From positions 1 through 8,616 of the forward strand of contig JAGBYV010000324.1 of NCBI GenBank assembly GCA_017628595.1: a stretch of DNA of 8,616 nt. Reading direction: 5' to 3'. Shown here one piece after another: positions 1 to 7,425 of this stretch. The notes under the pieces are model-generated. The model ran no database searches. It was not told the DNA's origin and saw only the letters and a program-made list of their open reading frames with translations. Position 1 is the stretch's first letter; each line of letters starts with the position of its first letter. The DNA comes from Alistipes sp. (GTDB lineage Bacteria; Bacteroidota; Bacteroidia; Bacteroidales; Rikenellaceae). Position numbers and translations under genes: made by a program.

Positions 1-533
1 CCAAATGCGATAATCGAGCTGGGCTGACACGTGGGACGACCCTGGAAGCGGGGATTGACAACAAAATCTACACCGTCGATAATCTCGCGGCTCACCTCCT
101 TCAGTCCCTTCATCGGCGCGGGCTCGCCCGAAATATTGGCCGAGGTCGACACGATGGGCTTGCGGAACTTGTACAGGAGCTTCTCGCAGAACTCGTGACG
201 GGGTACACGCACGCCGAGCGTACCATCCTCAGGTATGAGGTTCTCGGCTACGCCCACAGCACCCGGCAGGATGAGGGTAAGGGGCTTCTCGGACATCTCC
301 ATAACGTCGAAAGCGATGCCGGGGGCCTTATTTACATAGCGAACAATCATATCGGCATCGTGGCAGAGTACAAGCATCGACTGCTTGTTCTGGCTCTGTT
401 TCAACTTATAGATGCGCTCTACAGCCTCTTTGTTGGTGGCATCGCAACCAATGCCCCACACCGTGTCGGTGGGATAGAGGATAAGTCCTCCCGCACGCAG
501 CACCTCGATAGCTGCCAAAATCTCTTTTTCCAT
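1..533 (-). CDS. L-threonylcarbamoyladenylate synthase (Sua5/YciO/YrdC family), 3' end cut off
   Basis: The enzyme makes threonylcarbamoyl-AMP from threonine, bicarbonate and ATP, the first step of the t6A37 modification of ANN-decoding tRNAs, in the cytoplasm. Translation from the ATG at 533 gives 177 residues without a stop before the window edge. Visible family marks are YPTDTVWGIGCD at residues 20-31, a Lys-rich segment at 43-50, GVRVPRH at 107-113, and the signature STSANISG at 129-136. Single-domain bacterial members are about 190-210 residues, so only a short C-terminal piece is missing. The start is supported by the family alignment; no Shine-Dalgarno sequence is seen, as is usual in this phylum. 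It lies 41 bases downstream of rhaM on the same strand with no terminator between, so co-transcription is likely. YciO-type members are close relatives of uncertain activity; the family is certain, the exact activity less so. Confidence 0.9.
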   Translation of the reverse strand, partial: MEKEILAAIEVLRAGGLILYPTDTVWGIGCDATNKEAVERIYKLKQSQNKQSMLVLCHDADMIVRYVNKAPGIAFDVMEMSEKPLTLILPGAVGVAENLIPEDGTLGVRVPRHEFCEKLLYKFRKPIVSTSANISGEPAPMKGLKEVSREIIDGVDFVVNPRFQGRPTCQPSSIIAF

Positions 534-574
534 ATAAAATTACAAGTAATTAATCTTCAATAAACGCCCTTGGC

Positions 575-889
575 TTAATCCATATGAAACACTTCGGGCA
601 GGGGGATGGTAACGGGCGAATTGTCCTCGTTCACCTCCATAATATCGGCCATATAGTCCCACCACTTCTGCACAATGGGGTTGTCGCCCATATCCTGTGA
701 TGATCCTTCGCCACAGGTCTTCTGGCAGGCGAAAAGGATGTTGGTATCCTTGTCCCAATAGATCGAGTAGTCGTAAACACCTCCCTCGGACAGCATCTGC
801 TTCAGCTCCGGCCAAATGGCCGCATGCCGCTTTTCATACTCCTCTTCAAAGCCTGGCTTCAAAAACATTTTAAAAGCTTCGCGTTTCAT
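575..889 (-). CDS. rhaM: L-rhamnose mutarotase RhaM
   Basis: This small cytoplasmic enzyme interconverts the alpha and beta anomers of L-rhamnose and so feeds rhamnose isomerase. The 104-residue length matches the family (E. coli RhaM/YiiL is also 104). Residues known in the family line up without gaps: Tyr18, the proton-donor His22 in RHAAIWPEL, Tyr41, the Trp76-Trp77 pair in KWWDYM, and the NSPV turn at 90-93. The ATG at 889 gives a full-length family N-terminus. No other rhamnose gene (isomerase, kinase, aldolase, transporter) is present in the window. It sits directly upstream of a tRNA-modification gene and is divergent from yebC. It could also act on fucose-like sugars, but the sequence fits the rhamnose form closely. 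Confidence 0.95.
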   Translation of the reverse strand: MKREAFKMFLKPGFEEEYEKRHAAIWPELKQMLSEGGVYDYSIYWDKDTNILFACQKTCGEGSSQDMGDNPIVQKWWDYMADIMEVNEDNSPVTIPLPEVFHMD

Positions 890-941
890 GGCAATAGGTA
901 TTTAATGGTTGTTAATCGGGGTATAATTCTTCTTTTGTTCA

Positions 942-949
942 CAAAGTTA
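942..949 (-). promoter_or_regulatory. Putative -7 promoter element of rhaM
   Basis: Read on the minus strand, these bases are TAACTTTG, which matches the Bacteroidetes -7 consensus TAnnTTTG. It lies about 53 bases ahead of the rhaM start codon. No TTG is found 19-21 bases further upstream, so the -33 element is weak or absent. Confidence 0.45.
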
Positions 950-1015
950 ATAAAATATGCTGATGATTGATATATTTTATATATCACAAAAGCAGAGTTT
1001 TTAATAATTTTTTGC

Positions 1016-1023
1016 TAATTTTG
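1016..1023 (+). promoter_or_regulatory. Putative -7 promoter element of yebC
   Basis: TAATTTTG matches the Bacteroidetes -7 consensus TAnnTTTG and ends 39 bases before the yebC ATG. No good -33 TTG/TTTG is seen at the usual spacing; the only candidate is a T-rich stretch near 997-1002. The A-rich leader between this element and the ATG is typical of efficient translation in the phylum. Confidence 0.45.
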
Positions 1024-1062
1024 CGACCAATCAGAAAAATAATAACAAAAAAATAACTCACT

Positions 1063-1791
1063 ATGGGAAGAGCGTTTGAGTATCGCAAAGCAAGAAAGAT
1101 GAAGCGTTGGGGCCACATGGCTCGCGTCTTCACAAAGATTGGTAAGGAGATTGAGATGGCAGTTAAGGCTTCGGGTTCAGATCCTAACTCTAACACACGT
1201 CTGCGTATCCTTATCCAGAATGCAAAGGCAGAGAACATGCCCAAGGAGAACATCGAGCGCGCAATCAAGCGTGCTACGGACAAGGATGCTGCCGATTACA
1301 AGGAGATGATCTACGAGGGTTACGGTCCTCACGGTGTGGCATTCCTCGTTGAGACTGCTACCGACAACACCAACCGTACGGTTGCCAGCGTACGTATGTA
1401 CTTCAACAAGTGTGGCGGTACACTCGGTAACTCTGGTTCAGTGGCATTTATGTTCGAGCACAAGTGCGTATTCAAGTTCAAGCCTACCGTTGAGTTCGAT
1501 GCTGAGGAGATGGAGCTCGAGATGATCGACCTGGGTGTTGACGAGTTCTTCGCTGAGGATGGCGAGGTAACTGTAAGTGCCCCCTACGAGTCGTTCGGTT
1601 CTATCCAGAAGTGGATCGAGGACAACGGCCACGAGTTGGTATCGGGTGAGGGCGTACGCATCCCCACCGACACCAAGGAGCTCACAGCCGAGCAGCGTGC
1701 CGATGTAGAGAAGTTGCAGGAGCGCCTGGAGGAGGATGATGACGTAGTAAACGTTTATCACACAATGGCTGAGGCCGAGGATGAGGAGTAA
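1063..1791 (+). CDS. YebC/PmpR family protein (TACO1-like translation factor or DNA-binding regulator)
   Basis: A 242-residue cytoplasmic protein of the universal YebC/TACO1 family. Members were first described as DNA-binding regulators (PmpR), and more recent work assigns bacterial members a ribosome-associated role in relieving stalling at proline-rich stretches; the sequence does not decide between the two. Visible marks are the basic N-terminus (KARKMKRWGHMARVFTKIGKEI), SDPNSNTRLR, the helix NMPKENIERAIKRA, YEGYGPHGVA, and the NRTVASVR...GGTLGNSGSVAFMF segment. The N-terminus starts MGRAFEYRKARKMKRW instead of the MAGHSKW of proteobacterial members, a form I associate with Bacteroidetes. 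The C-terminal tail is strongly acidic. The gene is monocistronic: its own promoter lies upstream and a hairpin terminator follows 13 bases after the stop. Confidence 0.95.
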   Translation: MGRAFEYRKARKMKRWGHMARVFTKIGKEIEMAVKASGSDPNSNTRLRILIQNAKAENMPKENIERAIKRATDKDAADYKEMIYEGYGPHGVAFLVETATDNTNRTVASVRMYFNKCGGTLGNSGSVAFMFEHKCVFKFKPTVEFDAEEMELEMIDLGVDEFFAEDGEVTVSAPYESFGSIQKWIEDNGHELVSGEGVRIPTDTKELTAEQRADVEKLQERLEEDDDVVNVYHTMAEAEDEE

Positions 1792-1803
1792 TTAACTCTC
1801 TAT

Positions 1804-1843
1804 AAAAAAAATTAAGCCACCTTTGCGGGTGGCTTTTTTTTTA
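1804..1843. terminator. Bidirectional rho-independent terminator
   Basis: AAGCCACC (1814-1821) pairs perfectly with GGTGGCTT (1828-1835) around a 6-base loop. A run of T follows on the plus strand (1834-1842) and a run of A precedes it (1804-1811), so the same hairpin ends transcription from both sides. It lies between the stop of yebC and the stop of the convergent btuB-like gene. Confidence 0.9.
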
Positions 1844-1846
1844 TCT

Positions 1847-3889
1847 CTATCTCTTCCATTTGGGAGTTATGCCGACAAAGAATTCGAAGTTGATGCCCGG
1901 CATAGGGCGTGAGAGAACCGACAGATACTCCTCATCGAAGAGGTTGTTTACGGCCAGCTTGAGCGAGAGGTCGGCCCAGGCAAACGACAAGCCCTTCTCC
2001 AGTGTTACGTTATTCATAAAGTAGGTGGGCAGGCTACCCGACAAAGAGAGATCGTTGCTCGACATGGTATAGCGCTTGCTGTAGTAGTTCCACTTATAGA
2101 GCAGCGACCACGAACGCCACGCGAGACGTCCCGTAAAGGTTGCCGTATGCTCGGGAACGTAAGGAAGCTGCTTGCCAACGGACTTATCAGCCGGCGACAT
2201 TGGCTCGCCCTCATTGATTGAGGGTGTCCACGAGTAGGTGCCATCGAGTGCAAGCTGCATTGAGGGACTGAGAGCAACCTCGAGCGATGACTGCAACTCC
2301 ACACCATAGGCGTGCACATCCTTCACGTTGCGAGGAGAGAAGAATCCCTTCGTGGTGGGAAGCCAGAGAATCCAGTCGCTGACATAGGAATCGAACCACG
2401 AAGCCGAGCCCGAGAGCGAATATACGCCTTCACGCCCCACTGCAAACGAAAGACCCGCATCGTAGGTCCAGCCTCGCTCGGGCTTAAGGTCGGGATTACC
2501 TCCCGGGAGGAAGTAGAGGTCGTTGAGTGTGGGGAAACGATAGTTACGCGACACCGACGCCTTGGCCATAATATTGCCTCGCCGTGAGATCACACCATCG
2601 AGAAAGAGGGCGGGAATAAGCGGCGAGAATGTATCTCCAAACAATTCCTCACGCAGCACGGCAGAGATGCCCACACGGTCGGTAGGACGCCACTTGGCCG
2701 AAAGAGATGATGATAGCTCCATGCGGTTGGTATCGTAACCCACAATGGCCTTGTTGCCCTGCTGCAGGATGATGTTCTTGTCGCGGCTCTCGACCATATG
2801 CTGGTGAGCCGTGAGTGATGCCGTGAAGAGCCACTTGTCGAGATAATACTCGCCATCGGCCTGTCCGTAGAAGGTATTGATGCGGCTACGCGAGCGGGTC
2901 ATAGTCTGCATCACGCCATTGCCCGGGTCACGCTCATAGTCGTATGCCATCCAGGTGTGGATATAGCCCGCCTTGGCAGCAAGTCTCCAGTCGCTGCGCA
3001 GATGATCCCACGACAGCACGCCACGGAAGGTGTGCTCGCGCTGACGGTTGTCGAAGTCGGCGGCATCGCCGTAGTCGGTCGTGAGCATCTGCAGTTCACG
3101 GTTGGAGTTGATATACCACGCATTCAGTCCGAAGCGGTCGCCACGTCCGGTATTATAATATACCTCCTGCAACAGATGCAGATCCTTATACGAACCACTG
3201 CGGTTACGCTCGATGGGATAGTAACTACCGATAATATTCATCTCATCGTCGTAGATGTTCTCCTTCTTGTCGCGGTTGCGATACTTATAGTCGTTGGGAG
3301 AGGATGAATAGACGGCTCGGGTCGATACCTGCCAATGATCATCGCCATAGGTCAGACGCAGAAACTCATCAAAGGTCTTGAACGAACCCACTCCCTGCAC
3401 ATACTGCAAGCCAAAGCCATCGGCCTGTGCCGGCTTGGTCGACAGGCGCACGGCACCGCCCAGTCCGCCTCCAGTCTCATTTACCGACGATGTGCCATGT
3501 AGAAGCGACGCATCGTCGATGAAATATGAGGGAATCATCGAGAAGTCGGTCATGCCGAGCATCGGGCTATTGATCTTCATGCCGTTCCATGTCACCTGCG
3601 TATGCGAGGGTGATGTGCCACGAAAAGCTACGGTCGAAAGCGTAGCACGGCCATAACTCTTCACAAAGATTGAGGAGTTGAAAGCCAGCACATCGGCCAT
3701 CGAGAGTGACACATTCTCCTTCAGCACAGCCGAATCGATGCGGGTGCGCTGCACACCAATATCCTTCATCGGTCGCTGACCATAGACGGTAACCTCCCTG
3801 ATAGCTATGTTGCGGCGCACATCATCCTGCGCCCACACGATGGGAGCGCAACAGAGCCAAAGAAGTATATATATAAATAGTCGTCTCAT
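1847..3889 (-). CDS. btuB: TonB-dependent outer-membrane cobalamin receptor, BtuB-like
   Basis: A 680-residue outer-membrane transporter that takes up cobamides using TonB/ExbBD energy. Residues 1-20 form a signal peptide (MRR, hydrophobic core, likely cut at VWA/Q). A plug domain follows at about 28-150, with SMADVLAFNSSIFVKSYG, a VAFRGTSPSHTQVTWNGMKIN segment and the GGGLGGAVRLST glycine turn; the rest is a beta-barrel with a classic NNLFDEEY near the C-terminus. No SusC-type N-terminal extension is present, so this is a small BtuB-type receptor and not a glycan receptor. The ATG at 3889 is preferred: it overlaps the previous stop as TGATG, while the longer frame from 3901 would begin with TTG. 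B12 specificity is inferred from the upstream riboswitch and the BtuG-like neighbour. The last residues are KWKR, so the usual terminal aromatic residue is absent. Confidence 0.88.
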   Translation of the reverse strand: MRRLFIYILLWLCCAPIVWAQDDVRRNIAIREVTVYGQRPMKDIGVQRTRIDSAVLKENVSLSMADVLAFNSSIFVKSYGRATLSTVAFRGTSPSHTQVTWNGMKINSPMLGMTDFSMIPSYFIDDASLLHGTSSVNETGGGLGGAVRLSTKPAQADGFGLQYVQGVGSFKTFDEFLRLTYGDDHWQVSTRAVYSSSPNDYKYRNRDKKENIYDDEMNIIGSYYPIERNRSGSYKDLHLLQEVYYNTGRGDRFGLNAWYINSNRELQMLTTDYGDAADFDNRQREHTFRGVLSWDHLRSDWRLAAKAGYIHTWMAYDYERDPGNGVMQTMTRSRSRINTFYGQADGEYYLDKWLFTASLTAHQHMVESRDKNIILQQGNKAIVGYDTNRMELSSSLSAKWRPTDRVGISAVLREELFGDTFSPLIPALFLDGVISRRGNIMAKASVSRNYRFPTLNDLYFLPGGNPDLKPERGWTYDAGLSFAVGREGVYSLSGSASWFDSYVSDWILWLPTTKGFFSPRNVKDVHAYGVELQSSLEVALSPSMQLALDGTYSWTPSINEGEPMSPADKSVGKQLPYVPEHTATFTGRLAWRSWSLLYKWNYYSKRYTMSSNDLSLSGSLPTYFMNNVTLEKGLSFAWADLSLKLAVNNLFDEEYLSVLSRPMPGINFEFFVGITPKWKR

Positions 3890-4947
3890 CACTTCCAGCA
3901 AAAAGCACCCGGTATTATTCCCACATAAAACTCATCAAGCAACTCTCCCTCAGGCGAGTAGCGGTAGATCATACCCTGCTGCTGATAGTCAATAGCATCG
4001 GCAACATAGACTTCGCCCGAGCGGGGATCAATCGTCAGGCCGTAATATATCGTCTCCCTCTGCTCCAGGAAGGGGCGCACGGGCAGACGCTCAGCCTCCA
4101 CATCCATCTCCCACACATCCTCGTTGAGCCAATAGATCTTATTACCCGCGCCATTGATCTGCACCTCCGAAGGGGCATCTCCCAAAGCAAAGGGGAACTC
4201 ACGCTCAACACGGAACGTTGCAGCGTCAATACGATAGAGCGACGGCGCCTCATAGCCATAGGGCGAACTTTCGTAGCCGCCATCGGTGATAGTCCATATC
4301 TTACCATTGCGGTCGAGCACCAGAGAGGTGGGCTGGATGCCTACCTCCAGCTCATCGACAACGCTATCGGTGCGGGTGTCAATCTTAAGGATGCGGTTCT
4401 GGTATGACCAGCAGTTTACATATACATAGTCACCCCACTGCACCATCTGCTCCGTGGAGCCGGTCTCCATAGTCATCGCAGGGCACTCGATATAGCCCGT
4501 AATCTGATAGGTACGGGGATTGACCACTGTGATGCGGTTATCCCAGATATTGGTGATGTAGGCCTTATCGTCCGAGATGAAGTGCATATAACGCGGTGAG
4601 GTGAGGTTAGTGATGCGGCCCACCTCACGGAAGGTATTGAGGTCGATGGCAAAGACTACATGCGAGTTATTCACCACGATCCATCCCACACCATTGTGCA
4701 CGACCATAGACTGCGCCACATCGCCCAGCTTCATGCCGTTGGCACGATAGAAGACCTCGTTCTCGACCTCGCCTGTCGCAGGGTCGTAGAACGAAAGCGA
4801 GGCATTGCCATACTGGAAGTTGCCCTCGTTGGTGATAAACAATCCCCACGAGGCAGCCTCAAAGCTCTCCTCATTGCCATACTCCCACTTCATACACGAA
4901 GTGAGCAGCAACGTGGCAAGTGCTATGAATCGCAGAATGTTATTCAT
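3889..4947 (-). CDS. btuG: BtuG-like DUF5074 beta-propeller surface lipoprotein
   Basis: A 352-residue predicted surface lipoprotein. In Bacteroides, BtuG binds cobalamin with extremely high affinity and caps BtuB; this protein is of the same YncE-like propeller type. Residues 1-17 are a lipoprotein signal with lipobox LLTSC (Cys18). The mature part opens with GLFITNEGNFQYGNASLSFY, the DUF5074 signature, followed by seven-bladed-propeller style repeats (for example VVHNGVGWIVVNNSHVVFAID, ITNIWDNRITVVNPRTYQI, WGDYVYVNCWSYQNRILKID, DRNGKIWTITDGG, GEVYVADAIDY) and the closing VGIIPGAFCWK. Its start overlaps the stop of the preceding gene by 8 bases and its stop overlaps the btuB start by one base, which fits production of receptor and cap in fixed ratio. 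The call rests on the family signature plus context; binding residues were not checked. Confidence 0.85.
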   Translation of the reverse strand: MNNILRFIALATLLLTSCMKWEYGNEESFEAASWGLFITNEGNFQYGNASLSFYDPATGEVENEVFYRANGMKLGDVAQSMVVHNGVGWIVVNNSHVVFAIDLNTFREVGRITNLTSPRYMHFISDDKAYITNIWDNRITVVNPRTYQITGYIECPAMTMETGSTEQMVQWGDYVYVNCWSYQNRILKIDTRTDSVVDELEVGIQPTSLVLDRNGKIWTITDGGYESSPYGYEAPSLYRIDAATFRVEREFPFALGDAPSEVQINGAGNKIYWLNEDVWEMDVEAERLPVRPFLEQRETIYYGLTIDPRSGEVYVADAIDYQQQGMIYRYSPEGELLDEFYVGIIPGAFCWK

Positions 4948-5887
4948 TGCGTTTAAGCATTAATCCGTAATCCAAAAAATCCACAACCTCGGTCGATTGC
5001 TCGCCCAGCCAACCGCTCTTGGCGTTGCAGGCGGTCTGCACCTTCACAAAATCGATATACTCCAACTCAACCGACAGACCATCACGGTCGATAGCATTGG
5101 CTATATCGAAGAGGTTGAGCGACTTATCATCCTCGACATAGTCCTCGGCACTGAAATTATCGGCATAGCCCCATCCATATGCAGGCTGTACCCACATTGT
5201 GCCTGTGCCCGACTTATCGTAGTTGCGAGCCTCGAGGCGAGTGCCAGTAAGGGTATAACTATCCTTGCCAATCCACGTCGGGTAATATGAGGGTTGCTTG
5301 TGAAAAGAGCTGAGGTAGTCAATCTCGCCCTCTGTGCCCTCGCTGTCGATCCAGCGTACAGGCTGACCGTCAGCCTCGGGACGGTAGTAGGTCACCGAGT
5401 AGGAGCGGATGGTAGTCTCAGCCATAGTATCGCTACCCGCAAGTTCGTACCACACATCGTTGGCAAGGCCATCACCATTCTCGTCGCGTGATACCCACAC
5501 TATGCCCGGCTCGGACGAGCCATCGAAGGCGTTGCCACGGATGGCGAGGTCGTAGCCCGTAGTGTTATCGACGCTATGGTCGAAGCCCACGACAATGTAG
5601 CCGCCAAAACCGCCCAAAGATACAAATTTATTCTCTTTCAGACGACTCTCGGCATACGCAACCGCATCGGCAGAGGTTGATTCCTCACCCGTGAAGCCAC
5701 CCGACTTGGTCTCGCCGATAAACTGCCCCGGCGCAGGGGTATATTCCATTACAGCGCTCCACTTATCCGACGAGGAGTCGGTAGCGGCACGGTAATGATC
5801 CTCAACGGTGATGGTGATCACCTCGGACTTATTACAAGCCGACGCAATCACCATACACACTGCACACACAAATCTGAATTTTCTCAT
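4940..5887 (-). CDS. Surface lipoprotein of unassigned function in the B12 operon
   Basis: A 315-residue predicted lipoprotein: hydrophobic signal ending in ASAC (Cys18), then a short polar linker. I recognise the type only as a Bacteroidetes cell-surface protein often found in such loci; no function is known to me. Visible features are a SLGGFGGYIVVGFDHS beta-segment (90-105), DLAIRGNAF (113-121), SSEPGIVWVS (124-133), an EF-hand- or dockerin-like loop DENGDGLAND (135-144), WYELAGS (146-152), and an aromatic-rich region around WVQPAYGWGYADN. The last segment, LEYIDFVKVQTACN, resembles lectin-like jelly-roll edges. It sits between the DUF4465 lipoprotein (13-base gap) and the BtuG-like gene (8-base overlap) under the same riboswitch, so a role in binding or relaying cobamides at the cell surface is the simplest inference. 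The ATG at 5887 follows an A-rich leader and begins a clean signal sequence. Confidence 0.85.
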   Translation of the reverse strand: MRKFRFVCAVCMVIASACNKSEVITITVEDHYRAATDSSSDKWSAVMEYTPAPGQFIGETKSGGFTGEESTSADAVAYAESRLKENKFVSLGGFGGYIVVGFDHSVDNTTGYDLAIRGNAFDGSSEPGIVWVSRDENGDGLANDVWYELAGSDTMAETTIRSYSVTYYRPEADGQPVRWIDSEGTEGEIDYLSSFHKQPSYYPTWIGKDSYTLTGTRLEARNYDKSGTGTMWVQPAYGWGYADNFSAEDYVEDDKSLNLFDIANAIDRDGLSVELEYIDFVKVQTACNAKSGWLGEQSTEVVDFLDYGLMLKRNE

Positions 5888-5900
5888 TCAATTATCTTTT

Positions 5901-7403
5901 CTAAAATCTTACTACAACATCGTCGTAGGCAAAGTAGCCCGCAACGCCAAGACCATAATCACCATAAAGGTCGGGGCTGCCGATAAGATTAAATCTCACC
6001 TTTTTTACCTTTCCAAGGCCTGACAAATCCCACTTTGTCCACTCCTTAACGCCCTCGCCATCGGCCCAAAGGGTAAACTCAGCTGATGAAATATACTCAT
6101 CATCCGTTGCATCTACGCTATCGTAGCCATAGGCAACGACCTTGTACCAGCTATCATCGCCAGCACCTGTAGGCACCTGCCAACCATCGCCATTCTCCAA
6201 AAGGTTATAGACATATGTAGTATTGGTCACATACATGCTCTCTATCGTATGCGCCTTGCCATCGTCGAACTCGAAGCCCACCATCTCGTTTTGCATACCA
6301 TAGCCCGAGTCATCGATATATCCGAAGTGTACGCAGAAATTCTCCGAACCATTGGCTCCGCCTGTCACATTGTATGCCTGCAAGTCGTGCATATAATCAC
6401 CAACCGACAAATCGCTACCCGTGTAATTTGAAATCGCGTGGCCACCATAACCAGGGAACATTGAATTTGGATTAGGATAGAACAACAGCTCTGTATTACC
6501 CTCATCATACCATCTGTAATGACCGTTGCCATTGCCGTACTCGCTATCTGAGATCAATGATGTCCAGTAATCGCCCTCAAAGGTAAGGGTGCGCATCTCA
6601 TACAATTCGACCTTAGACAAATCTACCGTAACCCTTGCAATTTCGCCCGTCTGGAAAGTTTTTGAGCCAAGAGTCTGCTCATAGTATTTTGTCTCACCTG
6701 CGATACTCAATTCGTAGGTAATAGTAGCCGACGGAATCGTCATATCAGCGGGCGGCAGAATAACCATTGCAATATATTCGTCGCTACCAACAGAGCTTTT
6801 ATTCACTTTGAGGTTGATAATCGAGCTTGCGTTGCTAACCGCGCCCCAAGCGTTATAACCTTCCCAGGCAGCTGAACCTGCTACGACAGCGTCGCCAGCA
6901 TCCAGGCGGATAGACTTAAGCGTAGCACCCGAGGGCAGAGCCTTAACATTGAACCACAGATAGTTAGTATGGTGCATGATTATAAAATCACTACCATCGA
7001 AATAGTCGGCTACACAGAAAGCACCATTAACGCCAAGCGACTTTGACGCATCCTGCTCGGCGGGGACAACGGCTGTTGAAGCATTTGAGGCCTTTGTAGC
7101 CATCATATTGTAAATAACTACATCATCTTCCTGCGGTGCGCTCGGCAAGGCAAATTCTGCTTCCATCTGACCGCCCTCCCTAAGAGCCTCGCTCTGCTGT
7201 GAACCAACCCAAATCTTATCGCCAGCAGACCAACGGAAGTCCATCGTTTTAAAACTACCAAGATCCATGTAAGAGTCAAACTCGACTCGCGTACTGGCCG
7301 TAGTATGGCCAGTAACGATATAAGACGAAGGCTGTGCCTCATCTGTTTTGCTGCAACTTACAACGAGTGCAGCAACTGCCAGAAAAGATAAAATCTTCTT
7401 CAT
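5901..7403 (-). CDS. Lipoprotein with fimbrillin-like N-terminal domain and DUF4465 (BtuH-type) C-terminal domain
   Basis: A 500-residue predicted surface lipoprotein with lipobox VVSC (Cys17) followed by SKTDE. Residues about 35-262 look like a fimbrillin/Mfa-like domain: TRVEF, then FRWSAGDKIWVGS (56-68), a MATKAS strand, and the closing TGEIARVTVDLSK (252-264). Residues 271-500 fit DUF4465: LTFEGDYW, GGHAISNYTGSD, ENFCVHFGY, VTNTTYVYN, WYKVVAYGYD, TKWDLSGLGKVKKVRFNL, and the end AGYFAYDDVVVRF. From memory, the Bacteroidetes B12-binding protein BtuH belongs to or near this family; I could not check this. The riboswitch and BtuG/BtuB neighbours support a role in catching cobamides outside the cell, with the N-terminal domain perhaps a spacer or assembly module. 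The A-rich leader AAAACGAAAAAGCA precedes the ATG. The 44-residue gene lies 22 bases upstream. Confidence 0.85.
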   Translation of the reverse strand: MKKILSFLAVAALVVSCSKTDEAQPSSYIVTGHTTASTRVEFDSYMDLGSFKTMDFRWSAGDKIWVGSQQSEALREGGQMEAEFALPSAPQEDDVVIYNMMATKASNASTAVVPAEQDASKSLGVNGAFCVADYFDGSDFIIMHHTNYLWFNVKALPSGATLKSIRLDAGDAVVAGSAAWEGYNAWGAVSNASSIINLKVNKSSVGSDEYIAMVILPPADMTIPSATITYELSIAGETKYYEQTLGSKTFQTGEIARVTVDLSKVELYEMRTLTFEGDYWTSLISDSEYGNGNGHYRWYDEGNTELLFYPNPNSMFPGYGGHAISNYTGSDLSVGDYMHDLQAYNVTGGANGSENFCVHFGYIDDSGYGMQNEMVGFEFDDGKAHTIESMYVTNTTYVYNLLENGDGWQVPTGAGDDSWYKVVAYGYDSVDATDDEYISSAEFTLWADGEGVKEWTKWDLSGLGKVKKVRFNLIGSPDLYGDYGLGVAGYFAYDDVVVRF

Positions 7404-7425
7404 TGCTTTTTCGTTTTAAGTTACA

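Noticed and set aside
195..563. Plus-strand open frame of 122 codons
   Set aside because: It lies antisense to the Sua5/YrdC gene, whose protein sequence is clearly conserved. It has no recognisable family and no promoter.
540..815. Second minus-strand frame overlapping rhaM
   Set aside because: It is out of frame with rhaM and rich in Arg and Gly, as expected of a shifted reading of a real gene.
2312..3656. Several plus-strand frames of 90-116 codons opposite the receptor gene
   Set aside because: They are long antisense frames caused by the codon bias of the real minus-strand gene. None has a signal, motif or leader.
3889..3901. Longer start for the receptor gene at 3901
   Set aside because: The codon there is TTG, and it would add four residues before a good signal peptide. 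The ATG at 3889 forms the TGATG overlap with the upstream stop and gives a clean signal sequence.
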